Origin: Bacillota bacterium
GTDB taxonomy: Bacteria; Bacillota; Clostridia; Acetivibrionales; DSM-1351
Direction: 5' to 3'
Assembly: GCA_023417285.1 (NCBI GenBank)
Contig: JAEZFR010000251.1
Coordinates: 1 to 6,781, forward strand
Length of the DNA stretch: 6,781 nt
In this document: piece by piece, positions 1 to 5,467 of the stretch
Position numbering within the stretch: the stretch's first letter is position 1
Layout: each line of letters starts with the position of its first letter
Notes under the pieces: model-generated
Told to the model about the DNA's origin: nothing
Seen by the model: the letters and a program-made list of their open reading frames with translations, nothing else
Databases searched by the model: none
Position numbers and translations under genes: made by a program

Positions 1-1
1 A

Positions 2-1378
2 GCAACTACCGATCCACACAAGCTACCAGCTACAATATTATCAAGATGTCAGCGTTTTGATTTCAAGAAGATAACACAGGATAGTATTGCTGAGCGCATC
101 AAATACATTACAGCACAAAGTGGATTAAAAATAGATGAAGATGCAGCACTGCTTATAGCTAAGTTAGCAGATGGAGCTATGAGGGATGCTCTGAGTATAC
201 TGGATCAATGCATTGCAGTAGGTGGTAGTGAAATTACTCACCAGTCAGTGCTTGATATAGTTGGAATTGTAAGTGATGATTTTATTGCTGAGCTTGTTGA
301 CGATATTAAGAATGCCGATGTTGCTGCCCTTGTAAAGGATGTTGAAAGCCTTTCTGCAAATGGCAGAGATATACTAAAGTTTGCATCTGACCTGGTAATG
401 TATTTCAGAAATTTGCTTATATGCAAGCTTAGTGACAACCCCGGGAATATTATTGAATATAGCAAAGAGTATGTTCAAAGATTGGTGGAGCAATCAAAGG
501 CATTTGATAAATCCAGAATAATTGGCATAATTACCGAATTGTCTTCTGTGGAGACACAGCTCAAATATGCACTTAATCAAAGAGTTTTCTTAGAAGTAGT
601 GCTTATTTCAATAAGTACAGGTAGCTATGGGCAGGGAGAGAATAATGATGCTCTTCTAGACAGGATATCAAATCTTGAACAGAACATGAGAAGTGGAATG
701 GCAACTGCTGTAAGTCAGGGCCAAATAGTGGGCTCTCCATCAACAATGACTGCACAAGCAGCAGGAATAGGGAACCTTGCTCAACCAAACCTTGGTAGGG
801 CTGATAACCTTAATACAGCTGCTAACTCTAGCATAGTTGCAAATGTTAATACAATTTCTAACTCTAGCGTAGCTGCTGACGTTACTACAGCTCCTAACTA
901 TAACATAGCTGTTAACACAAATCTTCCTGGTAATACTAATACAGCTGCTGGCCTTGGTAACAGTCTGGATAAGAAAGCACCACCCAAGAAAAGCAAGGTT
1001 GAGATACAGGAACTACCAGAATGGCCTAAGGTAATGGAAGAGTTAAGGGGCTTCAGGAGAATGTCTTTGGTAGCTTACCTAGCAACAGCTAAAGCTGTTG
1101 CGGTAGATGATACCACGATAATGATAATTTTTCCTGATAACGCACCCTCTCTGAAGGATAATGTAGCCAAGGCAGATAATGCTGAGGTATTAGAAACAAT
1201 TCTTAGTAAGCTGTTGGGCAGAGCTGTTAGAATAAAGACAATAACGCAGGGGGCTTTTGATGAAATCAATATGCAAACAACTCCAAAGGCCAAGAAAAGT
1301 GATGAAAGCCAGTTGTTGAAATATTCACGGGAAATTGCTGATCGCGCGAATGTACCGCTTGATATAATAGAAGAATGA
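2..1378 (+). CDS. dnaX: DNA polymerase III subunit gamma/tau, 5'-truncated by the window edge
   Basis: This is the ATPase subunit of the clamp loader, which opens and loads the beta sliding clamp and, as tau, links polymerase cores to the replisome. The open frame runs unbroken from base 2, so the gene starts upstream and the nucleotide-binding P-loop and Walker B are not visible. The 458 residues seen begin at the sensor 1 region (ATTDPHKLPAT), followed by the SRC motif with its arginine finger (local R15) and sensor II GAMRDAL (local R61). The helical collar domain follows. Then come an Asn/Thr/Ala-rich linker (about 225-325) and a C-terminal domain (about 334-430, starting near LPEWPKVM) typical of Firmicute tau. 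No A-AAA-AAG-type slippery site was seen, so full-length tau is the expected product of the visible part. ybaB follows 98 nt downstream. The family is certain; the function of the C-terminal domain here is inferred. Confidence 0.96.
   Translation, partial: ATTDPHKLPATILSRCQRFDFKKITQDSIAERIKYITAQSGLKIDEDAALLIAKLADGAMRDALSILDQCIAVGGSEITHQSVLDIVGIVSDDFIAELVDDIKNADVAALVKDVESLSANGRDILKFASDLVMYFRNLLICKLSDNPGNIIEYSKEYVQRLVEQSKAFDKSRIIGIITELSSVETQLKYALNQRVFLEVVLISISTGSYGQGENNDALLDRISNLEQNMRSGMATAVSQGQIVGSPSTMTAQAAGIGNLAQPNLGRADNLNTAANSSIVANVNTISNSSVAADVTTAPNYNIAVNTNLPGNTNTAAGLGNSLDKKAPPKKSKVEIQELPEWPKVMEELRGFRRMSLVAYLATAKAVAVDDTTIMIIFPDNAPSLKDNVAKADNAEVLETILSKLLGRAVRIKTITQGAFDEINMQTTPKAKKSDESQLLKYSREIADRANVPLDIIEE
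812..955 (+). repeat. 36-nt degenerate tandem repeat in the dnaX linker
   Basis: There are three clear units (812-847, 848-883, 884-919) and one decayed unit (920-955), all in frame, each encoding 12 residues. The protein units read NTAANSSIVANV, NTISNSSVAADV, TTAPNYNIAVNT and NLPGNTNTAAGL. Units 1 and 2 agree at 28 of 36 bases by hand count, and units 2 and 3 at 24 of 36. The repeat lengthens the flexible linker between the collar and the tau C-terminal domain. Its period is a multiple of three, so unit gain or loss would keep the frame. Confidence 0.8.
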
Positions 1379-1398
1379 TATATAATATTATTGGATTT

Positions 1399-1435
1399 AT
1401 CAAGTTTTGATTAACGCATGTGATTCAAAACTGAT
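1399..1435 (+). other. Hairpin between dnaX and ybaB
   Basis: ATCA, a bulged A, then GTTTTGA (1399-1410) can pair with TCAAAACTGAT (1425-1435), giving 11 pairs around a 14-nt loop. No U-tract follows, so it is not a standard intrinsic terminator. It could be an mRNA processing or stability element in a dnaX-ybaB transcript, or a chance fold in AT-rich DNA. Confidence 0.4.
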
Positions 1436-1461
1436 TATTAATATAACAAATATACCTATAT

Positions 1462-1467
1462 AGGAGG
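1462..1467 (+). promoter_or_regulatory. Ribosome binding site that fixes the ybaB start
   Basis: A perfect AGGAGG sits 9 nt before the ATG at 1477. An upstream in-frame ATG at 1468 directly abuts the site, too close to be used, so the start at 1477 is preferred. Confidence 0.85.
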
Positions 1468-1476
1468 ATGTATAAA

Positions 1477-1836
1477 ATGGCTAAAGGTGGATTTCCAGGA
1501 GGCGGCTTCGGAGGCGGCGGATTGGGCAACATGAACAACCTTATGAAGCAGGCGCAGAAAATGCAGAAGGATATGGAAAAGGCTCAGCAGGAACTTGAAA
1601 ACAAGACTGTTGAGGTTTCAGTAGGCGGTGGAGCAATCACTATCGTTGCAACGGCAAAGAAAGAAATAAAAGAAATAGTTATTAAACCAGAAGTTGTTGA
1701 CCCTGACGATGTAGAAATGCTACAGGATCTAATACTAACTGGGGTAAATGAAGCATTGAGAAAAGCCGATGAAGTGGCGGGTGCTGAAATGGGCAAGATT
1801 ACAGGTGGATTAGGCGGGCTACCAGGTCTTTTCTAA
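1477..1836 (+). CDS. ybaB: YbaB/EbfC-family nucleoid-associated DNA-binding protein
   Basis: This small cytoplasmic protein belongs to a family that forms homodimers and binds DNA as a nucleoid-associated factor; the gene is classically found between dnaX and recR, as here. The product is 119 aa, a normal length. It has a Gly-rich N-terminus (residues 4-17), then a long helix beginning NNLMKQAQKMQKDMEK (20-35) that in the family makes the tweezer-like dimer. A beta-strand core follows (about 44-70, with the GGGA turn at 50-53), then the conserved PEVVDPDDVEMLQDLI segment (71-86) and a final helix (88-108). The C-terminus GGLPGLF matches the usual family ending. The start at 1477 is chosen from Shine-Dalgarno spacing. 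recR begins 46 nt downstream, and co-transcription with it is likely. Family assignment is firm; the exact role in recombination or nucleoid structure is not shown by sequence. Confidence 0.95.
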   Translation: MAKGGFPGGGFGGGGLGNMNNLMKQAQKMQKDMEKAQQELENKTVEVSVGGGAITIVATAKKEIKEIVIKPEVVDPDDVEMLQDLILTGVNEALRKADEVAGAEMGKITGGLGGLPGLF

Positions 1837-1882
1837 TTAGATATGAAACGGGTCAAAATTAGGTTTATTAGAGGAGAGTAAA

Positions 1883-2482
1883 ATGAGTTATTATGCAGTT
1901 CCTGTTGCAAGGCTGGTTGAAGAATTTCAGAAGCTGCCTGGCATAGGTCACAAAACGGCCCAAAGACTGGCTTTTCATGTGCTTAATATGCCCATGGAAA
2001 AAGTGCAGGGGCTGTCAGCTGCAATACTTGAGGCCAAACAGAAGACTAGGTATTGTTCTGTGTGCAGCAATCTGACAGATGTTGATCCTTGCCCTCTTTG
2101 TAGTGGGGCTTCTAGGGATAAGACAGCTATTTGTGTTGTGCAGGATCCAAGGGATGTTGTTGCAATGGAAAGAATGAGAGAGTTCAAAGGGTTATACCAT
2201 GTGTTGCATGGAGCAATCTCTCCAATGGAGGGAATAGGACCGGAAGATATCAAAATAAAAGATTTGCTTGGCAGACTTGGTTCGGGAGATATCAAAGAGG
2301 TAATATTAGCTACAAACCCCAATATTGAAGGTGAAGCTACCGCCATGTATATTTCTAAGCTGATTAAGCCTCTGGGAATAAAGGTTACCAGAATTGCTCA
2401 TGGAATACCTGTTGGCGGTGACCTGGAGTATGCTGATGAAGTAACATTGGCAAAGGCTCTTGAAGGAAGACGTGAACTCTAG
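1883..2482 (+). CDS. recR: Recombination mediator protein RecR
   Basis: RecR acts in the RecFOR pathway. With RecO, and with RecF at gap ends, it helps load RecA onto SSB-coated single-stranded DNA during gap repair. The 199-aa product is full length. In order it shows a helix-hairpin-helix segment (LPGIGHKTAQRLAFHVL, residues 18-34), a four-cysteine zinc site (C58, C61, C70, C73), and a Toprim domain starting at AICVVQDPRDVVAMER (82-97). The Toprim acidic motif ATNPNIEGEATA lies at 143-154, and the C-terminal signature RIAHGIPVGGDLEYAD at 170-185. No key residue appears to be missing. The ATG at 1883 is preceded by GAGGAG (1871-1876) with 6-nt spacing. It follows ybaB in the standard dnaX-ybaB-recR order and is probably the last gene of that unit, since repeats and a hairpin follow. 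Confidence 0.98.
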   Translation: MSYYAVPVARLVEEFQKLPGIGHKTAQRLAFHVLNMPMEKVQGLSAAILEAKQKTRYCSVCSNLTDVDPCPLCSGASRDKTAICVVQDPRDVVAMERMREFKGLYHVLHGAISPMEGIGPEDIKIKDLLGRLGSGDIKEVILATNPNIEGEATAMYISKLIKPLGIKVTRIAHGIPVGGDLEYADEVTLAKALEGRREL

Positions 2483-2496
2483 TGTGTTTATTACAC

Positions 2497-2580
2497 AGTA
2501 GCAGGCAATAAATTGATAGTATATAGTAGCAGTATAATAAAGGATTTCATAAAGCAGCAGTATAATAAAAGATAATATAT
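2497..2580 (+). repeat. Three tandem 28-nt repeats downstream of recR
   Basis: Units lie at 2497-2524, 2525-2552 and 2553-2580. Units 2 and 3 share the core AGYAGCAGTATAATAAA and agree at 22 of 28 bases by hand count. Unit 1 is more diverged (19 of 28 against unit 3). The array starts 14 nt after the recR stop codon. Units 2 and 3 each carry a TATAAT hexamer (2533-2538, 2561-2566), but neither has a well-spaced -35, so I do not call a promoter here. Confidence 0.7.
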
Positions 2581-2589
2581 AGTGAGAGT

Positions 2590-2628
2590 AAAGCCAAGGA
2601 CAAATTTTTTAAAATCTTCCTTGGCTTT
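2590..2628 (+). terminator. Perfect 11-bp inverted repeat, possible weak terminator or leader hairpin
   Basis: AAAGCCAAGGA (2590-2600) is the exact reverse complement of TCCTTGGCTTT (2618-2628), with a 17-nt A/T-only-plus-two-C loop. The 3' arm ends in only three T before an A-run, so termination would be inefficient on either strand. It may end the recR transcript. The 3' arm also ends just 5 nt before the Shine-Dalgarno of the next gene, so it could instead influence translation of that gene. Confidence 0.5.
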
Positions 2629-2642
2629 AAAAAGAGGTGGGT

Positions 2643-3239
2643 ATGTTACCAAAAAATAAGGGGCGCTTAGAAATTTCTATAAGTAGCAGAGACAAGGGAG
2701 CACCAGACTTCTTTGTTAATTATACTAAGCTGTCAGATGATTTGAAGCATGAAAGCTATAAGCTTATCAATAAATTAGTGGGAGACAATGATATTATACT
2801 TCATGTATATAGTGCACTATTTAGTTGTCCCGAAAATAAACGAGCAGATATTGCTCTGAAGTTTATATCTGATATAAAGAGCTATGGCTTGCAGTACAGG
2901 TATAGAAAAACCCGACCCACTGAAACATCTTTTGCAAGCAAGTTATTTAGCTTTGGAAATAAAGAGGATGTCCATGACACACTAGTATACATACCTAACT
3001 GTATATGGCAGGAAGAAGGCTTTAGAAATATAATTCCTACACAAGGTATAAGGTACTATATTATTAAGCCTGGAATAGATGCATTTGACATAATTGAAAA
3101 AATGTATAGCGGGTGCATACAAGAGCATGAATATGGTGAGTTTAGTAGTTCTTCCGTTTTTGATTTATGTTGTTTTGGCAATATGGGGGTTTTTATAAAG
3201 GACATATCCCTTGAGGAAGTAAGGCAGCTACTAGGGTAA
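2643..3239 (+). CDS. Hypothetical protein, 198 aa, family not recognised
   Basis: I do not recognise this protein. It looks soluble, with no signal peptide and no convincing membrane segment. Alternating hydrophobic stretches suggest an alpha/beta fold: strands near IILHVYSALFS (51-61), DTLVYIPNC (112-120) and GIRYYIIKPG (135-144), and helices near 30-46 and 64-80. A basic, Tyr/Arg-rich patch (YRYRKTRPT, 85-93) sits mid-protein. Five cysteines (62, 120, 158, 176, 177) form no CxxC metal motif. The start is chosen at the ATG at 2643, with GAGGTG at 2634-2639; a GTG at 2637 lies inside that site and is not credible. An intrinsic terminator follows, so it may be a single-gene unit. Its codon use and base composition do not stand out from its neighbours. 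The uninterrupted 198 codons with a good ribosome binding site make it a real gene. Confidence 0.8.
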   Translation: MLPKNKGRLEISISSRDKGAPDFFVNYTKLSDDLKHESYKLINKLVGDNDIILHVYSALFSCPENKRADIALKFISDIKSYGLQYRYRKTRPTETSFASKLFSFGNKEDVHDTLVYIPNCIWQEEGFRNIIPTQGIRYYIIKPGIDAFDIIEKMYSGCIQEHEYGEFSSSSVFDLCCFGNMGVFIKDISLEEVRQLLG

Positions 3240-3313
3240 AATAGAGTAGCAATGAACTATAAATGCCTTTTTGGAGGAATAGCTTTGTTTATAATTTAAT
3301 ATTGTGAATATGG

Positions 3314-3338
3314 AAGGGGCTAAAATGGCCTCTTTTTT
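3314..3338 (+). terminator. Intrinsic terminator after the 198-aa gene
   Basis: AAGGGGCT (3314-3321) pairs with GGCCTCTT (3327-3334), allowing two G-U pairs, around a 5-nt loop. It is followed by a run of T at 3333-3338. It separates the unrecognised gene from the promoter of the next operon. Confidence 0.8.
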
Positions 3339-3401
3339 ATTTGATTTTAATGTATAATTAAATAATTTAATATACATATTAATAAAATTAATATAAAAGT
3401 T

Positions 3402-3451
3402 AAAAATATTTATAAAAATATATTGACATATTTTTCTTTTTAGAATAGTAT
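3402..3451 (+). promoter_or_regulatory. Sigma-A-type promoter with A/T-rich UP-like element
   Basis: A consensus -35 TTGACA (3423-3428) is separated by exactly 17 nt from TAGTAT (3446-3451), which matches 4 of 6 bases of the -10 consensus. The stretch just upstream (3402-3422) is entirely A and T, as in UP elements that contact the polymerase alpha subunit. The predicted start is near 3458, giving a leader of about 75 nt before the DUF2089-type gene. Confidence 0.75.
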
Positions 3452-3462
3452 ATAGGTGTAAG

Positions 3463-3477
3463 GTTAATAATATTAAC
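3463..3477. promoter_or_regulatory. Perfect 15-bp palindrome, candidate operator
   Basis: GTTAAT, spacer AAT, ATTAAC form a perfect inverted repeat. It starts 11 nt past the -10 and lies around +6 to +20 of the predicted transcript, a usual place for a repressor to block initiation or early elongation. The downstream HTH protein is the obvious candidate ligand (autoregulation), but this is inference; AT-rich palindromes also occur by chance. Confidence 0.45.
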
Positions 3478-3533
3478 AATGAACTTAAGAAAATTAATAT
3501 AGCCAGCAAAAATTTTAATAAGAGGTGATTTAA

Positions 3534-3902
3534 ATGGGAAGAGAAGCAATGGGAAAATGTCCTGTTTGTGGAAACGAAACGGAAGTAACGAGAATTACCT
3601 GCCATAGTTGTGACACTGTTATAGAAGGACATTTTAATCTATGTAAATTCTGTAAGCTAACGGCAGAACAAAGAAACTTTATTGATGTGTTTATTAAATG
3701 CAGAGGAAACATTAAGGAAGTTGAAAAGGAGTTAGGTGTGTCCTATCCTACAGTGAAAAACAAGCTAGAAGATGTTGCCACTGCACTAGGTCATAAGGGT
3801 GAACCAGAACCAGTAGTACTAGGAAAGAGTAAGGAAATACTCGATAAATTAAACGCAGGTGAGATCACCGTAGAAGAAGCAATAGCGCAGATGAAAGAAT
3901 AG
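3534..3902 (+). CDS. DUF2089-family zinc-ribbon/HTH protein
   Basis: This is a 122-aa cytoplasmic protein, probably a small DNA-binding regulator. Three CxxC pairs lie in the N-terminal 40 residues (C9/C12, C23/C26, C37/C40). The first two fit a zinc ribbon (CPVCGNETEVTRITCHSC); the third (LCKFCKL) may be an added metal or redox site. A segment with sigma-region-4-like helix-turn-helix character follows (RGNIKEVEKELGVSYPTVKNKL, about 57-78). The C-terminus (99-122, core ILDKLNAGEITVEEA) is a SHOCT-like helical module that recurs at the N-terminus of the next gene's product. Length and domain order match DUF2089 proteins as I know them. The start has AGAGGTGAT (3521-3529) well placed. It is the first gene of a two-gene operon behind a strong promoter and a palindromic candidate operator, and its stop is 32 nt before the next start. 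Function is inferred; the family is poorly characterised. Confidence 0.88.
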   Translation: MGREAMGKCPVCGNETEVTRITCHSCDTVIEGHFNLCKFCKLTAEQRNFIDVFIKCRGNIKEVEKELGVSYPTVKNKLEDVATALGHKGEPEPVVLGKSKEILDKLNAGEITVEEAIAQMKE

Positions 3903-3920
3903 TGTGATTTATAAATTGAA

Positions 3921-3926
3921 AGGTGG
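3921..3926 (+). promoter_or_regulatory. Ribosome binding site that fixes the start at 3935
   Basis: AGGTGG lies 8 nt before the ATG at 3935. An in-frame GTG at 3923 falls inside this site and so is not a credible start. Confidence 0.8.
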
Positions 3927-3934
3927 TAAATGAC

Positions 3935-5143
3935 ATGTCCATAAATGAAGAAAGAATGTTAATTTTGAAAATGCTCGAAGACAAGAAGATAACCTCAGAA
4001 GAGGCAGCAAAGCTCTTAGCGGCATTATCAGAAACCGAAAGTAGTTACCAAGAAGCTCAGGGACCAAAGAAAGGACCAAAAGCACAAAATGGTTTCGCTG
4101 ACGAAGCAGCAAAAGTTAGAGATAGAGTTAATGATTGGAAGAAGAATTTCCAACAATCATATAACCAAAAAGATTTTGACAATATGATAGATGACTTTGC
4201 AAATAAGGCCGAAAAATTTGGAAAGAATGTAGCGGCAACAACCTTTGGTGTTGTAGACAAGGTTATTGACTATGTAGGAAGTTTTGTGGACACCAATTCC
4301 TTTAATATTTTTGGAAGCTATCAGCCTGTGACAAAAACATATGAGGCTATTCCCCAAGAAGGAACTAATCTTGAGATATATGGAGTAAACGGAAATGTAT
4401 CCATTAAAAAGCATTTGGAGCCAAAAGTCATAATTGTAACAAGAATCAAGAGCCCAAATCCAAATGGGGAAGGCATTGTATTATTTGAGAATAACCCTGA
4501 AACAATTGCTGTAAGACTAAGTACATCAACTGCATTTAACTCAAGTGTTTCACACGAAATTTTTGTACCTGAAAGCAAGTTTGGCAGCATAAAAATCGAA
4601 AACTCAAATGGTAAAATATATGTTGAGGATGCTGTTGCTACAGAGCTTAGCGCGAGCACAAAAAATGCCCACATTGAGTTAATGGGTGTACATGCGGACA
4701 AAATATTCGCCGATACCAAGAACGCCAAAATTCAGCTTAGCTATATTATAGGTGAAAAGATTGATATTAACACTAGCAATGCAGTTGTTGATGTTAAGCA
4801 TATCAAGGCATGTGAAATAAACGCTATTACCATAAACGGACGCATTAACATTGAGAATGCACAGAATATTGACTGCAACACACTCAATTTATATCTAAAG
4901 ACGTCTAATGGCGGTATCAAGGTCAATATGAATGATATGGAAAACAGAGCATACAAGGTTAAAGCTCGTGCAAGCAATGGAAACATCAATCTACTTATTC
5001 CCGAAATATTGTATCATAACATTGACAGAAAAGGACCTGCTGGTAGCTTTGTAGAAGCGGAATCTAAGGACTTTGAGACTGCAGAGAATAAGGTAACAAT
5101 TTCTGCCGAAACTGTAAATGGTCAGATTGAGGTAGTAAAATAA
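3935..5143 (+). CDS. DUF4097-type beta-solenoid protein with N-terminal SHOCT-like module (YvlB/LiaX-like)
   Basis: The product is 402 aa. Residues 1-31 (core MLILKMLEDKKITSEEAAKLL, about 8-28) form a SHOCT-like two-helix module like that in YvlB/LiaX-type proteins. A charged, Gly/Pro/Lys-rich spacer (about 32-55) leads to a long, partly amphipathic helical stretch (56-118). Residues 145-402 are a DUF4097-like region of repeated N-(G/A)-x-(I/V)-x-(I/V/L) turns: N152, N225, N244, N263, N282, N301, N325, N348, N395. Five of these (225 to 301) are spaced exactly 19 residues apart, which indicates regular coils of a beta-solenoid. There is no signal peptide or clear transmembrane helix, so a cytoplasmic or membrane-peripheral location is likely unless non-classical export occurs. 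Relatives are linked to cell-envelope stress (LiaX modulates LiaFSR in enterococci); the role here is inferred. It is co-transcribed with the DUF2089-type gene and closed by a strong terminator. Confidence 0.87.
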   Translation: MSINEERMLILKMLEDKKITSEEAAKLLAALSETESSYQEAQGPKKGPKAQNGFADEAAKVRDRVNDWKKNFQQSYNQKDFDNMIDDFANKAEKFGKNVAATTFGVVDKVIDYVGSFVDTNSFNIFGSYQPVTKTYEAIPQEGTNLEIYGVNGNVSIKKHLEPKVIIVTRIKSPNPNGEGIVLFENNPETIAVRLSTSTAFNSSVSHEIFVPESKFGSIKIENSNGKIYVEDAVATELSASTKNAHIELMGVHADKIFADTKNAKIQLSYIIGEKIDINTSNAVVDVKHIKACEINAITINGRINIENAQNIDCNTLNLYLKTSNGGIKVNMNDMENRAYKVKARASNGNINLLIPEILYHNIDRKGPAGSFVEAESKDFETAENKVTISAETVNGQIEVVK

Positions 5144-5178
5144 AGCTTATGTGATTTAAATTTATTATAGAATTAGCT

Positions 5179-5230
5179 AAAGGCATTGGGAAGCAAGTTT
5201 GTTCGTTCTTGCTTTCCAACAGCCTTTTTT
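5179..5230 (+). terminator. Strong intrinsic terminator after the DUF2089-DUF4097 operon
   Basis: An outer stem AAAGGC/GCCTTT (5179-5184 with 5222-5227) is followed by a small internal loop and a 12-bp inner stem (5186-5197 with 5208-5219, one G-U pair). The loop is 10 nt, and six T follow the last C (5225-5230). It cleanly separates this operon from prfA. Confidence 0.92.
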
Positions 5231-5328
5231 GCTATCTATAGTAGTAAATGAGTAACCGTTATACTGTTAAATAGCAGGTATTTAGGTTAATTTTCTTCAT
5301 TTTGCATCTTTCTAAAATACTATATCAA

Positions 5329-5337
5329 TGTTATAAT
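5329..5337 (+). promoter_or_regulatory. Extended -10 promoter, candidate for prfA
   Basis: TGTTATAAT is a perfect TGnTATAAT extended -10. The -35 position (around 5309-5314, TTTCTA) is poor, as extended -10 promoters tolerate. The predicted start is near 5344, leaving a leader of about 124 nt before prfA. Confidence 0.6.
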
Positions 5338-5364
5338 ACTAATACTTATTTGCAATAGAAAAGT

Positions 5365-5403
5365 AATAATTCATAGCTAATAATTAGCCATGATTATTTT
5401 TTT
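5365..5403 (+). terminator. Terminator-like hairpin in the prfA leader (possible attenuator)
   Basis: AATAAT-(bulge T)-CAT-A-GCTAA (5365-5380) pairs with TTAGC-C-ATG-ATTATT (5384-5398), with one A-C mismatch and a 3-nt loop, giving 14 pairs. Seven T follow the last A (5397-5403). It has the form of an intrinsic terminator but is AU-rich, so it may be weak. It lies about 21-60 nt past the predicted start and 64 nt before the prfA ATG. Confidence 0.5.
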
Positions 5404-5467
5404 GGTGCATTAATAATTTGCTATTTAGGCAAAATTACAATATTAAGGTTTTATTTGAGGTGTAGGA

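Larger units (their letters stand above)
5144..5467. other. 324-nt intergenic region between the DUF4097 gene and prfA
   Basis: The stretch has no credible gene. It holds the strong terminator of the preceding operon (5179-5230), about 100 nt with no feature I can name, an extended -10 promoter (5329-5337), a terminator-like hairpin (5365-5403), and the prfA ribosome binding site GAGGTG (5457-5462). Confidence 0.7.

Noticed and set aside
961..1010. A-rich stretch in dnaX as a possible frameshift site for a gamma product
   Set aside because: AAGAAAGC and AAGAAAAGC are not A-AAA-AAG-type heptamers or a long A-run, and no stop-adjacent stem was evident.
1975..2346. 123-codon open frame antisense to recR
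   Set aside because: It is fully inside recR, whose motifs are unambiguous, and its translation shows no recognisable family or ribosome binding site logic.
2513..2538. TTGATA and TATAAT as a promoter within the 28-nt repeats
   Set aside because: The spacer is only 14 nt, too short for a normal sigma-A promoter, and no TG extension is present.
3245..3251. AGTAGCA after the 198-aa gene as a further copy of the 28-nt repeat
   Set aside because: Only seven bases match and the rest diverges, so chance is the simpler explanation.
3252..3299. 15-codon open frame (MNYKCLFGGIALFII) after the 198-aa gene
   Set aside because: It has no ribosome binding site before its ATG. The GGAGG inside it is followed only by a TTG with three codons before the stop. 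It is likely chance.
3231..3632. 133-codon open frame on the - strand with a very hydrophobic translation
   Set aside because: It spans a terminator, a consensus promoter and the start of the DUF2089-type gene on the other strand. Its hydrophobicity comes from A/T-only DNA, and the start falls inside a real gene.
5390..5413. Seven-codon ATG frame in the prfA leader as a leader peptide
   Set aside because: It has no Shine-Dalgarno site and starts inside the 3' arm of the hairpin; nothing suggests regulatory codons.
5344..5467. T-box or other known riboswitch in the prfA leader
   Set aside because: I found no T-box consensus sequence (AGGGTGGNACCGCG) and no conserved riboswitch core; only the single AU-rich hairpin is visible.
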